Positions 45,538 through 56,798 of a stretch of 64,000 nucleotides of DNA are shown one piece after another (position 1 is the first letter of the stretch; each line of letters opens with the position of its first letter). Made by a program: the position numbers and the translations under genes. The notes under the pieces were generated by a model. It ran no database searches, was not told the origin of the DNA, and was given only the letters and a program-made list of their open reading frames with translations. The DNA comes from Synaphobranchus kaupii (lineage: Eukaryota > Chordata > Actinopteri > Anguilliformes > Synaphobranchidae): assembly GCA_029718625.1 (NCBI GenBank), contig CM056380.1, positions 12,098,128 to 12,162,127 on the forward strand, given 5' to 3'.

Positions 45538-46542
45538 GTGAGTATTATGTCATTAATAAAGTTTATTATAAAGATTATTGACAGCACATTTTCTCACTTT
45601 TTACTTCTAATGAGAATAAAGTTCAATAAAATTGTTGGGCAAGTAGAAATTTGTTAAATTATTATTATTTCTGAATCAAGATGTTACAACAGCTTAATGT
45701 CCTCATTTAATGTTCTGAATCGAGAATATAAGCACCATCAAAAACTCCAAAACTTAAAAATTTTATTTGATTTAATTTACTTATTATTTTCAAAGATACC
45801 AATTTTCAAATAAACTATGAATTTGTTGATAGATTAATCTGATGGGTAAAAGTTTATCAAAACATAAAATTCAAATGAAAGAAAGGGTATATTAAGTTAA
45901 AATATTAAGATAAGGGACCCTATTTTGGTGTCTTGCACAGAAACTGAATATATTTCACCTGCGCCAGGTTTGGCAGTTTTATGGTCTGCAGTAGGGGTGT
46001 GCAGCGATCTGTATCTGTATCTGTTCAACCATTAACAATATCTGTATCCGTATCTGTATTCGGATTAGAAACCGGAAGTGGGCGTGACTTCGACCGGAAG
46101 TTGTGTTACATATAGGAAATGTGATCTTTTCTAGTCTAAAATTAATTGTTATTGCAATTTGTGAGTGTTCTCCCCCCTCACTGTCTTTTTTTTCTTTTCA
46201 AAACATTTTATAAGAACTATATTCTGTACTTTATACTTATTTATCTATCGTTTTGTTTTGTTAAAGGTTGTGTTTGTTAACCTATTTGAACCCCCCCCCC
46301 CCCTAACTGGGGGACACTGAACAATAATTTTGGATAAGAACTGGAAAAAATCTGAGGTACAATATATAATCAACTCAGAATGAAAAGGCAGTTTTATAAA
46401 AATCAAACCATTTAATTTTACATTTGAATGGAAGCTATTTCCACAATAACTGCCCTTTCTGCCTGTTGTGATTTAATATTGTACTTTTTTGTTATTTTTT
46501 TATTTTACTATATGAACTTGTATACATAAATGATTTATTGGC
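45538..46542. other. Downstream of the NACHT exon: poly(A) signals, no LRR exon
   Basis: AATAAA-type signals occur near 45555 and 45610-45630. I searched all frames by eye for the LRR exons expected here (consensus L--L-L--N-L) and found none. A poly-C run lies at 46292-46304. Short CTGTATCTGTATC repeats occur at 46010-46070. Bases 45915-45990 (GGGACCCTATTTTGGTGTCT) resemble one end of the element family at 62081. Confidence 0.6.
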
Positions 46543-47259
46543 TAAATGGCAGTAAGTCATCAAGGGTCTAAGGTAACAAACGAGCCCCAAACCATCACTC
46601 TGCGGCCACATATGGAGTAGATGTGGATGGATCACTTTAAGGGTTTCTTCTCCTGACTTTTTTCCCCATAGAGTTTTATAGGAAAATGAGTCTGGAGAAA
46701 TAACCCTTGCAGTGAGCCATCCACATCTACTCCATATGTGGCCGCAGAGTGATGGTTTGGGGCTCGTTTGATACCTTAGACCCTTGATGACTTACTGCCA
46801 TTTAGCCAGTCATGTGTTCCATACTGTACCAGCGTAATTTACATCTGAATCTAGTCTCACCCCCCAATTCCCATAGAGATCCATTCAAATGCAGAGAGGT
46901 TATAGTATCGCTTGTAACAGTACCTGAAAATAAGATATCGAGAGTCTTTTGATGTTGATGGGTCACAGACTTCAGGAAGTAACAGCATGCAAAAGATATG
47001 TGACCAAATATTAAATATGATACTTTAAAAATACATTAAAGCAAAGGGGGTGAATACATATGCACGTACCACTTTTCAGTTTTTTATTTATTTTTTATTT
47101 TTTAAAGCAAGTTTTTTTTTTCATTTCACTTCACCTATTTTGACTTTTTTGTGTTGGTCCATTACATAAAATCCAAATAAAAATCAATTTAAATTACAGG
47201 TTGTAATGCAACAAAATAGGAAAAATGCCAAGGGGGGTGAATACTTTCGCAAGGCACTG
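46543..47259. mobile_element. Shared-core fold-back element, member 3 (left end lost)
   Basis: The palindromic core is centred near 46680: TATGGAGTAGATGTGGATGG on the left and CCATCCACATCTACTCCATA on the right. The right end is Tc1-like: GGGGGGTGAATACTTTCGCA then AGGCACTG before TA (47260-47261). This terminus differs from those at 23384, 30593, 52142 and 55652. No transposase. Confidence 0.8.
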
Positions 47260-47261
47260 TA

Positions 47262-47609
47262 CCTCTATATCCTTATACATGGCACCACCTATGTAGGTGT
47301 AGCAGTATAACCGCAATTAGTAATCAATCTCATAAAATGACCATTATCTAAAATATTTAACCATAAATTTGGAACTTCAATTAATAATCAAAATTACAAG
47401 TATTAGTTGACAAATGTAATTAAATCAAAGATTTAATAATCTGAAGGGTGGAGTTCTTGAATAGACTATTTTGGCTCAGATTCTCACGTTTACGCAACAT
47501 CAAAACAGACACGGGTTTAATAATATAATTTATTAAACAAACATGTGCAAATACAGAACAATCACAGACTAATCTAATAGGGGAAGGCTACGCTAACTAT
47601 GGAAGTGTG

Positions 47610-47641
<32 letters not shown>

Positions 47642-48365
47642 TGTGTGTGGGTGCGTGTGCGTGCACGCGTCTTCGCACGTGTCCTTTGCCTCTGAACAAA
47701 GGGGAGAGAACTGCGCCTGTAGGCCTGTGCAGCACAGTGGAATCGGCGTGGTTGAATAACCTAGCTTAGCTACAATGAAGTGTCGGTCCTAGCAGTGCAG
47801 AAGACGGACGCATAGCTGCAGCTGCTAACCGATAACGCAAATGACTTGCACCAAATGACTCGTTATTCACTGAATACCGACTACATTAATATTGTTAGTA
47901 ATGTGGAGAGTTGAATGAAGAATTAGCATGCAGGAAGAGAGAAACCACGTGGGTGATGTCGTGTTACTCTTGGTAGCTAACCAATTCGAGGAGGGTAAAC
48001 ACGGCGAACATAACTCATTAAAATAAACAGTAAACGGACAGATATAACCACACAGATTCACATTAACCTCAGTTAAGACTAAACTAAACTGTAGCTACTG
48101 CCTGGGATGCTTAGTCAGTCTTACTGAGAGCCTTCCACCCGTGTTGTCTCCGGTGGTCGCTGTTGCGCTCCTGGGAACACATGGTCATGGGGTTGTGAAT
48201 TGTGAAGGTTTTCCAGCAGCCTGAGCCGGTGTCCTTTTCGCGGCGTGGGTGGCGATGACAGCTGGTCTCCTCCAGTCGTCTGGGGGTGCCCCTCTCGCTG
48301 TTGTTAAAGTTTGTTTTGCTGAAGTTTCTTGTGGTCAGCTAGCGCAGTGCTGCACGCTCGCTATT
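47262..48365. other. No recognised gene; GTGC microsatellite
   Basis: Bases 47606-47672 are a GTGC/GTGT microsatellite. The rest is unassigned; sequence on either side of the N gap (48070-48365 and 48866-49010) looks like one continuous non-coding segment. Confidence 0.5.
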
Positions 48366-48865
48366 NNNNNNNNNNNNNNNNNNNNNNNNNNNNNNNNNNN
48401 NNNNNNNNNNNNNNNNNNNNNNNNNNNNNNNNNNNNNNNNNNNNNNNNNNNNNNNNNNNNNNNNNNNNNNNNNNNNNNNNNNNNNNNNNNNNNNNNNNNN
48501 NNNNNNNNNNNNNNNNNNNNNNNNNNNNNNNNNNNNNNNNNNNNNNNNNNNNNNNNNNNNNNNNNNNNNNNNNNNNNNNNNNNNNNNNNNNNNNNNNNNN
48601 NNNNNNNNNNNNNNNNNNNNNNNNNNNNNNNNNNNNNNNNNNNNNNNNNNNNNNNNNNNNNNNNNNNNNNNNNNNNNNNNNNNNNNNNNNNNNNNNNNNN
48701 NNNNNNNNNNNNNNNNNNNNNNNNNNNNNNNNNNNNNNNNNNNNNNNNNNNNNNNNNNNNNNNNNNNNNNNNNNNNNNNNNNNNNNNNNNNNNNNNNNNN
48801 NNNNNNNNNNNNNNNNNNNNNNNNNNNNNNNNNNNNNNNNNNNNNNNNNNNNNNNNNNNNNNNNN
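48366..48865. other. Assembly gap, 500 N
   Basis: Exactly 500 undetermined bases, the usual placeholder for a gap of unknown size. Frames crossing it are meaningless. It may hide NLR 3' exons or the left end of the Harbinger element. Confidence 0.99.
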
Positions 48866-49054
48866 TGGTGCGCTCCACTACTGACCGTGCGCGGGCATGT
48901 ACCGTGTTAAAGTGGGTTTCTTCGGGTGTCTGTGGGTGCGCTATGGGGGTGAGAAGCCATGGCTTCAGAGGATAACCTCTGTCACCTGGTTGTGTAGAGA
49001 TCATTATTTTATGCACATTAAAAAAGCAACAAAGCAGAAAGATAGAAATAACAG

Positions 49055-49755
49055 TGATTTACCTAGAAGCCAACCGTCTCCGCCTGCCCCAGCCTCTAGA
49101 CGATTCCCCACACTGCAATTACGCACAATGAAGGAGTCGTGCGTCGACCCTGGCCATCTTGCAACAGCGTTCGGATTGCCATATGGGCATTACAAATGAG
49201 TTGCACATTAATTGAGTGGTAGTTCTTCCTGTTGACATATACATACTCATTTTCATTTGGTGCCCGTATGGCAACGTGAGTGCAATCTATTGCACCTATT
49301 ACGTTTGGGAATCCTGTGGTGCGCACAAAATCATCCTTCACATTCTGTAGCTCCTCGGCAGTGTAAGGAAACTTTATGTACTGACGAGACAAGCGAATAA
49401 TGCCTCGAAGTACAGCTGGCATGATTCGGCAAACCGATGGCTGGGATATGCCTGACCGGTCACCAATCTCTCTTTGGAATGTTCCTGTTGCCAGGAACCC
49501 AAGTATGCTTAAGACTTGCACCTCAATGGGTATGGCCTGATTGCAGTTGGTGCATGTCTGTAAATTTGGGCCCATCTGGGCACAAAGCTCTAATAACGTG
49601 GCTCTCGGCAAATGGTACCTGCTGATCAGCCATTCATCATCATGCGCAAAGAAGTCTGCCCGATCTCTGAAAACGCGTTCCCTTCATATTGCGCGGTTGG
49701 CGATATCCTCGAGGAGTGCCAATGCTGCCATTCTTCCTCTTGCAAACCACTGCAT
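49055..49755 (-). pseudogene. Harbinger (HARBI1-like) transposase, disrupted
   Basis: Start ATG at 49755: MQWFARGRMAALALLEDIAN. An in-frame TGA at 49684-49686 replaces an expected CGA (CpG decay). The frame continues as RVFRDRADFFAHDDEWLISR, then a helical region (VQVLSILGFLATGTFQREIG, SGISQPSVCRIM) and the catalytic-domain motif NVIGAIDCTHVAI with the first Asp. A one-base frameshift near 49185 moves WPGSTHDSFIVRN (second Asp) into another frame. Reading stops at DGWLLG next to GTAAAT (49055), a possible intron donor; the last acidic residue is not present. Confidence 0.85.
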
Positions 49756-50163
49756 TATAGGAGATTTTATAGACAATTGATTAGATTGACTGAAATGTTT
49801 TACACATGTGGAACCATAATATGTATATTAAATACATTTCCTTCAAGGAGGTGTCAATTATGCTTTAATATATGAATGACTTTATTGTGCAAACAATTAG
49901 GCAGCAGAAGACATGTTAGTAGTCTCGCATAGCCAGACCTCCACACTTCGTTTTGGCGCTGTGCTGCTGAGATATCCGAACACTTGCAGTACAACAACAT
50001 TGCCACAAGGAAATGTGCCTACGCCAAGTTGGAACCTGACGTGGAGCTAAGTACTTTTCCACATCAAAGACCATTTTTATAAATCTGAACTTTGACGTGG
50101 ATTTGAGCGTACGCATGGTCTTAGATCAAATCTGTGTGTAAGATCGTTTTATAAATGAGGCCC
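49055..50163 (-). mobile_element. Harbinger-type DNA transposon, right (5') part
   Basis: The outer end at about 50163, read on the minus strand, is GGGGCCTCATTTATAAAACG, typical of PIF/Harbinger termini in fish, followed by the transposase from 49755 downwards. The matching opposite terminus is not seen and may be in or beyond the assembly gap. A TWA target duplication could not be verified for the same reason. Confidence 0.7.
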
Positions 50164-50169
50164 CTGGTG

Positions 50170-51470
50170 TTTTGCGAACAATTTGGATTTTATTGACAAT
50201 TGGGATTGTTTCTGGGGTAGGCCTGCATTATTCAGAAGGGATGGTCTTCACCTGAGTCGCAACGGAACGTCAGTGCTGGCCGACAACTTTATGGACCATC
50301 TAATATTATGACAAAAGGACTTTTCAATGAAAAAACCAGGTACTCCTATACATAGACATGTAAGAATTTCATTGTTTGAAAATCTTGTATATAAATACTG
50401 TGATGTCCAAAATATTGAAACTGTTATTTCTAATAACATAGTCTGATTATTGTACCCCTGAAAGGTCGTAGCCCAGTAAAAAATTTGGCCATGAACAAAA
50501 GGTAAACATGGCTTTGTTAAACATCCGGGCACTTACTAATAAGACTTTTGTTGTAAATGATCTTATCAGTGAACAGAAGCTAGATTTTATTTTTCTGACT
50601 GAAATATGGCTCGGTTCAGATGGAGCCTCTCTCTTAAGTGAAGCCTCTCCTCCAAATTACAGTTTTATCCACACAATGCGTGAGGGTAAGAGAGGAGGAG
50701 GACTGGCAGCTATTTTTTCAGATACTTTTAAATGCAAGCATTTGCATTTTGGTAATTTTTCATCTTTGGAATATCAGGCTATTAGTATACTTTTACATTC
50801 TTTTACATTCCTTTGATTTTACTCAACATATTGTTGGGGCAACCCACAACCGTGGCCACACCCTAGATCTAGTGTTCTCTAGAGGTCTGAATATTGTAGT
50901 TGATGAGATTGTTGATATTAATATATCAGATCACTACTGTCTGTTTTTTAACGTGACTCTCACTGGTTTAGCAAAAAAACGATAGAGCGTTTAATTAAAA
51001 GACGTTATTTAAGTCCATCTTCAGCCGCTAAGTTCCCTTATCACATGCGTAGTCTACCTCTCTCAGTTGAATTCTCATCAATACATGAAAAAGTAAATCA
51101 TTTCAACTCGAAATTAAGATCAGCTCTGGACATAGTGGCACCTGTGAAAACTAAAAAGAAATCACAGGCTAAAGTAATGCCTTGGAAAAATGAGCGAATA
51201 CGTCTGCTCAAGAGGGAGTGCCGTAGAGCCGAGCGAATGTGGACAAAAAACACACTAACAATCCACCGAGAGATCCTTACAAAATCCCTATATGTTTATA
51301 ACAAAGCGTTACGCTGTGAGAGGCAGGCATACTTCTCTAGGATTATCAGTGAAAGCGGGAACAACCCTAGAATCTTATTTTCTACCATCGATCGCCTTTT
51401 AAATCCTTCCCAGTTTTTGTGAACAAATATGCCCTGCCTCACAGTCAAAATGTGAGGAGTTTCATGCCGT
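50170..51470 (+). pseudogene. L2/CR1-type LINE fragment: esterase end, endonuclease, linker
   Basis: In order on the plus strand: NNLDFIDNWDCFWGRPALFR then RDGLHLSRNGTSVLADNF (50175-50310), the C-terminal end of an SGNH-esterase-type ORF1 domain with its DGLH motif. Next comes an endonuclease start, MALLNIRALTNKTFVVNDLI, KLDFIFLTEIWLGSDG (50508-50700) with the TEIW acidic site, interrupted by an internal deletion near 50815. THNRGHTLDLVFSRGLNI and DINISDHYCLFF (50840-50950) are the endonuclease C-terminus. The pre-RT linker is RSLPLSVEFSSIHEKVNHFN to LFSTIDRLLNPSQF (51045-51419). Several frameshifts; truncated before RT by the SINE at 51471. Confidence 0.85.
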
Positions 51471-51688
51471 GGGCGGCAGTGTAGTATAATGGTTAAGGAA
51501 CTGGACTTGTAACTGAAAGGTTGCAGGTTCGATTCCCAGGTAGGACACTGCCGTTGTACCCTTGAGCAAGGTACTTAACCTGAATCGCTTCAGTATATAT
51601 CCAGCTGTATAAATGGATAAATGTAATAAGAAGTTGTGTAAGTCGCTCTGGATAAGAGCGTCTGCTAAATGCCTATAATGTATGTAAT
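51471..51688 (+). mobile_element. tRNA-derived SINE (V-SINE-like), copy 3
   Basis: Same head as the intronic copies (GGGCGGCAGTGTAGTATAAT) with a canonical B box AGGTTGCAGGTTCGATTCCC and the tail GTCGCTCTGGATAAGAGCGT. Sequence closest to consensus of the full copies here. It abuts the LINE fragment on the left and a fold-back arm on the right. Confidence 0.9.
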
Positions 51689-52142
51689 GCCATTTAGCCA
51701 ACCATGTGTTTCCATACTGTACCAGTGTAATTTACAGCTGAATCTAGTCTCACCCCCCCAATTCCCATATAGATCCATTCAAATGCAGAGAGGTTATAGT
51801 ATCGTTTGTAACAGTACCTGAAAATAAGATATTGAGTCTTTTGACATTGATGGGTCACAGACTTCAGGAAGTAACAGCATGCAAAGGATATGCGACCAAA
51901 TATTAAATATGATACTTTAAAAATACATATGATCCAAGGGTTCACATACTTTTTCCAACAAAGCATTTAATGTTGGATAATATTGCTCAATAAATAAATT
52001 ATAAAAGAATAATGTTTTTTGTTGAGCTGGGTTCACTTTATCAAGTTTTAGGACTTAGATGAAGATGTGATCACATTTTAGATCAAATTTATGCAGATAT
52101 ACAGAAAATTCTAAAGGGTTCACAAACTTTCAAGCAGCACTG
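51689..52142. mobile_element. Shared-core fold-back element, member 4 (one arm only)
   Basis: Begins at CATTTAGCCAACCATGTG and follows the shared right arm through GACCAAATATTAAATATGAT. It then leaves the other members and ends GGGTTCACAAACTTTCAAGC then AGCACTG before TA (52143-52144). The left arm is missing, lost at the junction with the SINE. Confidence 0.78.
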
Positions 52143-52249
52143 TATGTCAATGGTTCAAGTGCGCTCCTCGCTCAGGTTAAATTAATGGCGCTCTGCTCCC
52201 TGCTTCACTCCAACTCTGTTCCGCTCTGCTCTGCTCACATCCTCTACAG

Positions 52250-52453
52250 CAGGGGTCTTCAAACTTATCCCGCAGGGGCCGGTGTGGGTGCGGGCTTTTG
52301 TTCCAACCAAGCAGTTACACACCTGATTCTACTAATCAGGGTCCTTAGCAAAGACTCTAGTGATTGATTAGTAGAATCAGGTGTGTAACTGCTTGGTTGG
52401 AACAAAAGCCCGCACCCACACCGGCCCTTGCGGGATAAGGTTGAAGACCCCTG
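52250..52453. mobile_element. Palindromic hAT MITE with perfect 8-bp target duplication
   Basis: Ends CAGGGGTCTTCAAACTTATC and the inverted CAGGGGTCTTCAACCTTATC, with CTCTACAG directly repeated outside (52242-52249 and 52454-52461). About 85 bases at each end pair almost fully, so the 204-base element is essentially one hairpin. Non-coding. Confidence 0.92.
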
Positions 52454-52461
52454 CTCTACAG

Positions 52462-53032
52462 GTTCTCATTCCTATCCAGAAGGTGAAAAACAGACCATGT
52501 GTGTGTTTTCATCCCATCTCAATTATATAAGAATTTCTTTCTAAACACAAATGTGGTGTTTTAAACAGTAAAACTGTAATTCCTAATCAACAGTCTGTTC
52601 ATGAAAGGACAAAAGTTAAATTAGATTTCAAAATTCAACAGGTTGCCATTTTGTGCTCTAATACTGCCATCTAGTGGGCACTTAGGCGAACACACCACAT
52701 TAGATGAATATGTCAAGTATGATATTGTATACAAGTTACAGTTTTTCTCACTAAGTAACTAGTAGCCTACAAAAAATGCAGATGTTAAAATGTCACCGTA
52801 AATCAATATTATTTCTTAAGCCCAATTCAATCTATATTATTTCTTAACCTCAATTCATAGCTACAAGGTAGGTTCAGTGGGGAATTGTTTTTCTCTCTTG
52901 CAATGATTGTATGTAGGGTTTCCCCTCAGAATGAAGTGGTAGCACCCAATTTTAAACGCCTTAAGACGTTCAAAATGTACGTGTTAACAGGGTATTTTCT
53001 GTCGTCTTAAGACGTAGACGTTCAAAATAGAT
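52462..53032. other. No recognisable gene
   Basis: Unique-looking. Variants of CTTAAGACG recur at 52970-53040, one of which became the target site of the hAT element that follows. Confidence 0.5.
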
Positions 53033-53040
53033 CTTAAGAC

Positions 53041-53967
53041 CAGAGGCGTCGTTTGGGGGTGGCAGGGGATTTCATCCCCTAGCTTCTTGGTTGAGTTGGT
53101 GAGAATCCGTGGTCTATATAAAAAAAAGTTGTTTTGACACATATTTTATTCCTCAGTATGTACCCTCATAATAAACGCCCACTATATCTATAAACGCTGA
53201 TCTAAAATGAAATTAAATTGCAAAAACGTTTATATCACAGATCAGATTCAGGCAACAAGGGAATTATTTGATGCAGCCAGCTTCACTCGCGATCCGAGAC
53301 GAGTGATTCTGAATGAGAGCGAGCACGCTCAACGTCAACGACGAGCACGTGAAGGAGGCCGCTAAGTGTTGAGGTGCAGCTCGCTCGGGTTCAAAGAGGT
53401 AGTGTAAGTTAACTTAATAGTTAGCTAGGTTAATTGAAAAATGAAACAAACAACCAAAAAATACGAGGATTTTTAAAGAAAACTAAAGAAGATAAACACG
53501 ACGAGTCAAATTCAGCATCAACTAGCCTACTGAAGCTAACACTGCAGCAGAAACTGGATTCCGACACTACTACAAGCATGGACATTAGCACTGCTAATGT
53601 AATAATAGCAGCAAGACAGAATCGCCCGGTACGAGCAACAGCAAGTGGGGTAAGCAGCGTTACTGATGGTAGCGCCTCCTTCAACTAATAAACTGCATTG
53701 ATATAAGGTGTTGACGCAATTGACATTTTATTGTATTGAAGCAGCCCCGTTCATGTGCTTGTTCTGTGGATTGTGCCGGTATATTGCGTTTGGTGCGTCT
53801 ACTGTTTACGTGTGTGTGTCAGAGCCGTGAGTAAAATATGCACCAGGTCCCGACGTGTCATATAGCTACGCCAGTGATGATAACATTATGGATTAGGGAT
53901 TATTGAACTTTTTATTTTTGATCTTTTTTTGCCACCCCCTAGTTTTTTTTCTGAAATGACGCCTCTG
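53041..53967 (+). mobile_element. hAT element with perfect 8-bp target duplication
   Basis: Ends CAGAGGCGTCGTTTGGG and inverted CAGAGGCGTCATTTCAG. CTTAAGAC flanks both sides (53033-53040 and 53968-53975). It keeps only the beginning of a transposase frame, so it is an internally deleted derivative. Confidence 0.9.
53441..53688 (+). pseudogene. N-terminal remnant of an hAT transposase
   Basis: From the ATG at 53441 the frame reads MKQTTK and then, after a one-base slip in an A-run (about 53455-53461), IRGFLKKTKEDKHDESNSAS and on to about 53688. An MKQ-T-GFLKK-type start is usual for fish hAT transposases with a TTF-type zinc finger. The zinc finger and RNaseH-like domain are deleted. Assignment rests mainly on the hAT termini around it. 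Confidence 0.6.
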
Positions 53968-53975
53968 CTTAAGAC

Positions 53976-54475
53976 GAACAAATTTGACGTCTTAGTGCGG
54001 ACGCCGGACTACACGTTTTTGCCCAAACGGCGTTGCATAGAAAAGTGTTAAAATTACGTCACTTGGGCACAGGCAGGTCACAGGGAAAACGAATCGAACA
54101 TCGATTCCACCAAATGCGCATAGGTCGAAGGCGCAAGATGGCTTTGAAATCACTAATTGAAATGTATTCAATGAATTAAAATATATAGGCTACACTTTAA
54201 ATTGATTCACTGATTATATTAAACAATTGGAGTATATGCAACTAACACATTAGTAAGCTACACAGGATGATTACAACTTAAAGAACGTTCTGGACCAATA
54301 ACGTCAGTGAGGATAGGATAAGTCAATAGGATAAGCAGTAGGCTAGGCTATGGCAAGCCGTATGAGGATTTATTCCTTATCCCTGATATCCAATTTACGA
54401 TTTCCCACTAGTTGCCCGCACCTCGATCTGTTTTGTTTTGAAAGGGAGAATTTATCTTTTTGGCAGGAATATAGG
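53976..54475. other. No recognisable gene
   Basis: AT-rich, unique-looking. Nothing identifiable. Confidence 0.45.
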
Positions 54476-54962
54476 CTTAGTGATGGCGAAATGAGGCTTC
54501 CTGAAGCACTGAGGCTTTGCGGCCAATTGTATCGCAAATAGATTCATTACTCGAAGCCTCATTCAACACAGTGTACACTAGTGACACCTGCTGGTAAAAA
54601 TAATTTAGAGCAGCTAAATCATTACAACCAATTCCCAGGTTAAAAATAACGAAGTTTCCGCCAGATAACAGCAAGCGACCCTTTAGATCACTGATAACGT
54701 CTCGGACTTTAGAAACATTGGTGCGAGAAAAAGTCTAAGTTCGAAACCCGTCTCTGACAGTAGGCTTCTCATAAATTATAGATTTAACTGTCATTAGGCT
54801 AGATTTGTTTCACCGGCTTCCGGCTGTAGTAGAAAGCAGGCAGAGTCAAGAGCCAGAGCTAAGAGCCATAACCGTGGGTAAGCACGATTCCCTCGAACTG
54901 TCGAGTCGACTCAGACGACTCAGCAAAAAGAGTCGTTTGTTCGCGAACTGCACATCACTAAG
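54476..54962. mobile_element. Possible hAT-like element
   Basis: CTTAGTGATG (54476-54485) and its reverse complement CATCACTAAG (54953-54962) bound a segment with GAAGC-rich subterminal sequence, as in one fish hAT group. No clean 8-base target duplication was found, so this is tentative. Confidence 0.4.
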
Positions 54963-55318
54963 CGACATACAATAAGTGCATACAGAAACGTCATCGAAGT
55001 AACTACAGAACAGATAAGACAAAGAACATCCTTCCCATAATGTAGCAGCTATCGATAGCTCAGGCTATCTATTGTCGTGGTTTGTTTATTGTTGACAATA
55101 GTCTATTTATCATGTTTGACCAAACCTTGATCATGTAAATGGAGACTACGTTATATGCTCAAAGCATATAAGTTTGTAATCTTAGCTATTGCTCTGTAAA
55201 GTTAACCACTGTTCATTTTCATAAAATAATTCAAAATCATAATTTTGTAATTCTGCTCGGTTCATTCTGTAGCCATCAACATCCAGTGGTCGCGGCCCCA
55301 GAGTAAGGGTGAGGGGCA

Positions 55319-55383
55319 GTCATTACATAAACATTACATTACAGTCGTTTAGGAGACGCTTTTATCCAAAGTGACAATCGTGT
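55319..55383 (-). mobile_element. SINE tail fragment
   Basis: TTACATTACAGTCGTTTAGG then AGACGCTTTTATCCAAAGTG is the reverse complement of the conserved V-SINE-like 3' region of the copies at 33090 and 51471. The tRNA head is missing. Confidence 0.7.
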
Positions 55384-55651
55384 TCGTGGTGGGCGAGGCA
55401 GGGCCAGGGGAAGAGGACAGCTTGATCAGAGTGACCGTGATAGAGTCAACAGACGGAGGGGAAACATTGCCATCTCAACAAAGTTGAGACGGAGCGGCAC
55501 GAAATGCGAAAAATACAATCAAATCAGAAATAAATATTTTCCCAAAATAAATCAGAGATACTCTCAATTAAAGAATTTAACAGACATCCAAAAACTCCCC
55601 ATCCTCTTAGGAGAGGAGAGGACATGCTGTGACCTGGCAGCACAATATACA

Positions 55652-56792
55652 CAGTGCCCTCCACTATTATTGGCACCCCTGGTAAAGATGAGTAAAAAGG
55701 GTTATAAAAAATTAACCGTTTGGTGAATTAGCTTAATCTCACACTGAAAAAATTAGAAAAATCCAACCTTTAATTGAAGTAAATTTATTATGAGAAAAAA
55801 AAATCCCTCAAGAAATAATTATTTTTAACAAAACCATGTGTGCCACAATTATTGGCACCCCTGCAATTATATATAAAATAAAGTAATAATTTTTAATATT
55901 TGGTCGCATATCCTTTGCATGCCATGACTTCCTGATGTCTGTGACCCAACAACATCAAAAGACTCTTGATATCTTATTTTCTGGTACCCTTACAAGCAAT
56001 ACTATAACGTCTCTGCATTTGAATGGATCTCTATGGGAATTGGGGGGTGGGACTAGATCTAGCTGTAAATTACACTGGAACAGTATGGAAACACATGGTT
56101 GGCTAAATGGCTCTAAGTCATCAAAGGTCTGACGTATCAAACAAGCCTTAAACCATCACTCTGCTGCCAGAAATACAGTAGATATGGATGGATAACCTGA
56201 AGGGTTTCTTCTCCTGACTTATTTTTCCATTCAATAGGAGAATTTGTCAGGAGAAACAACCCTTAAAGTGATCCATCAATATCTCCTGCATATCTGGCAG
56301 CAGAGTGATAGTTTCAGGCTCGTTTGATACCTCAGACCCTTGATGACTTACAGCCATTTTACCAACCATGTTACTGTTCCAGCATAATTTATAGCTAAAT
56401 CTAGTCCCACCCCCCAATTCCCATAGAGATCCATTCAAAGGCAGAGACATTATAGTATCGCTTGTAAGCGTACCAGAAAATAAGATATCGAGTCTTTTGA
56501 TGTTGTTGGGTCACAGACATCAGGAAGTCATGGCATGCAAAGGATATGCGACCAAATATTAAAAATGATTACTTTATTCTATATATAAATGCAGGGGTGC
56601 CAATAATTGTGGCACACGTGCTTTTGTTAAAAATAATTATTTCTTTGAGGGATTTTTAAAAATGTACTTCAATTAAAGGTTGGATTTTTCTCATTTTTTC
56701 GGTGTGACTATGCTAATTCGCCAAACGGTGAATTTTTTATAACCCTTTTTGCTCATCTTTATCAGGGTTGCCAATAATAGTGGTGGGCACTG
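55652..56792. mobile_element. Shared-core fold-back element, member 5
   Basis: Both ends are present: CAGTGCCCTCCACTATTATT and inverted CAGTGCCCACCACTATTATT, followed by GGCACCCC/GGCAACCC. The right flank is TA and the left CA (mutated TA). The 1141 bases form one hairpin centred near 56225. The core (TTGGTCGCATATCCTTTGCA, CATTTTACCAACCATG) is that of the element at 23384 while its outer ~200 bases are unrelated to it. Confidence 0.9.
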
Positions 56793-56798
56793 TATATA

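Noticed and set aside
48249..49016. Frames of about 200 residues near the gap
   Set aside because: They consist almost entirely of undetermined residues across 500 N.
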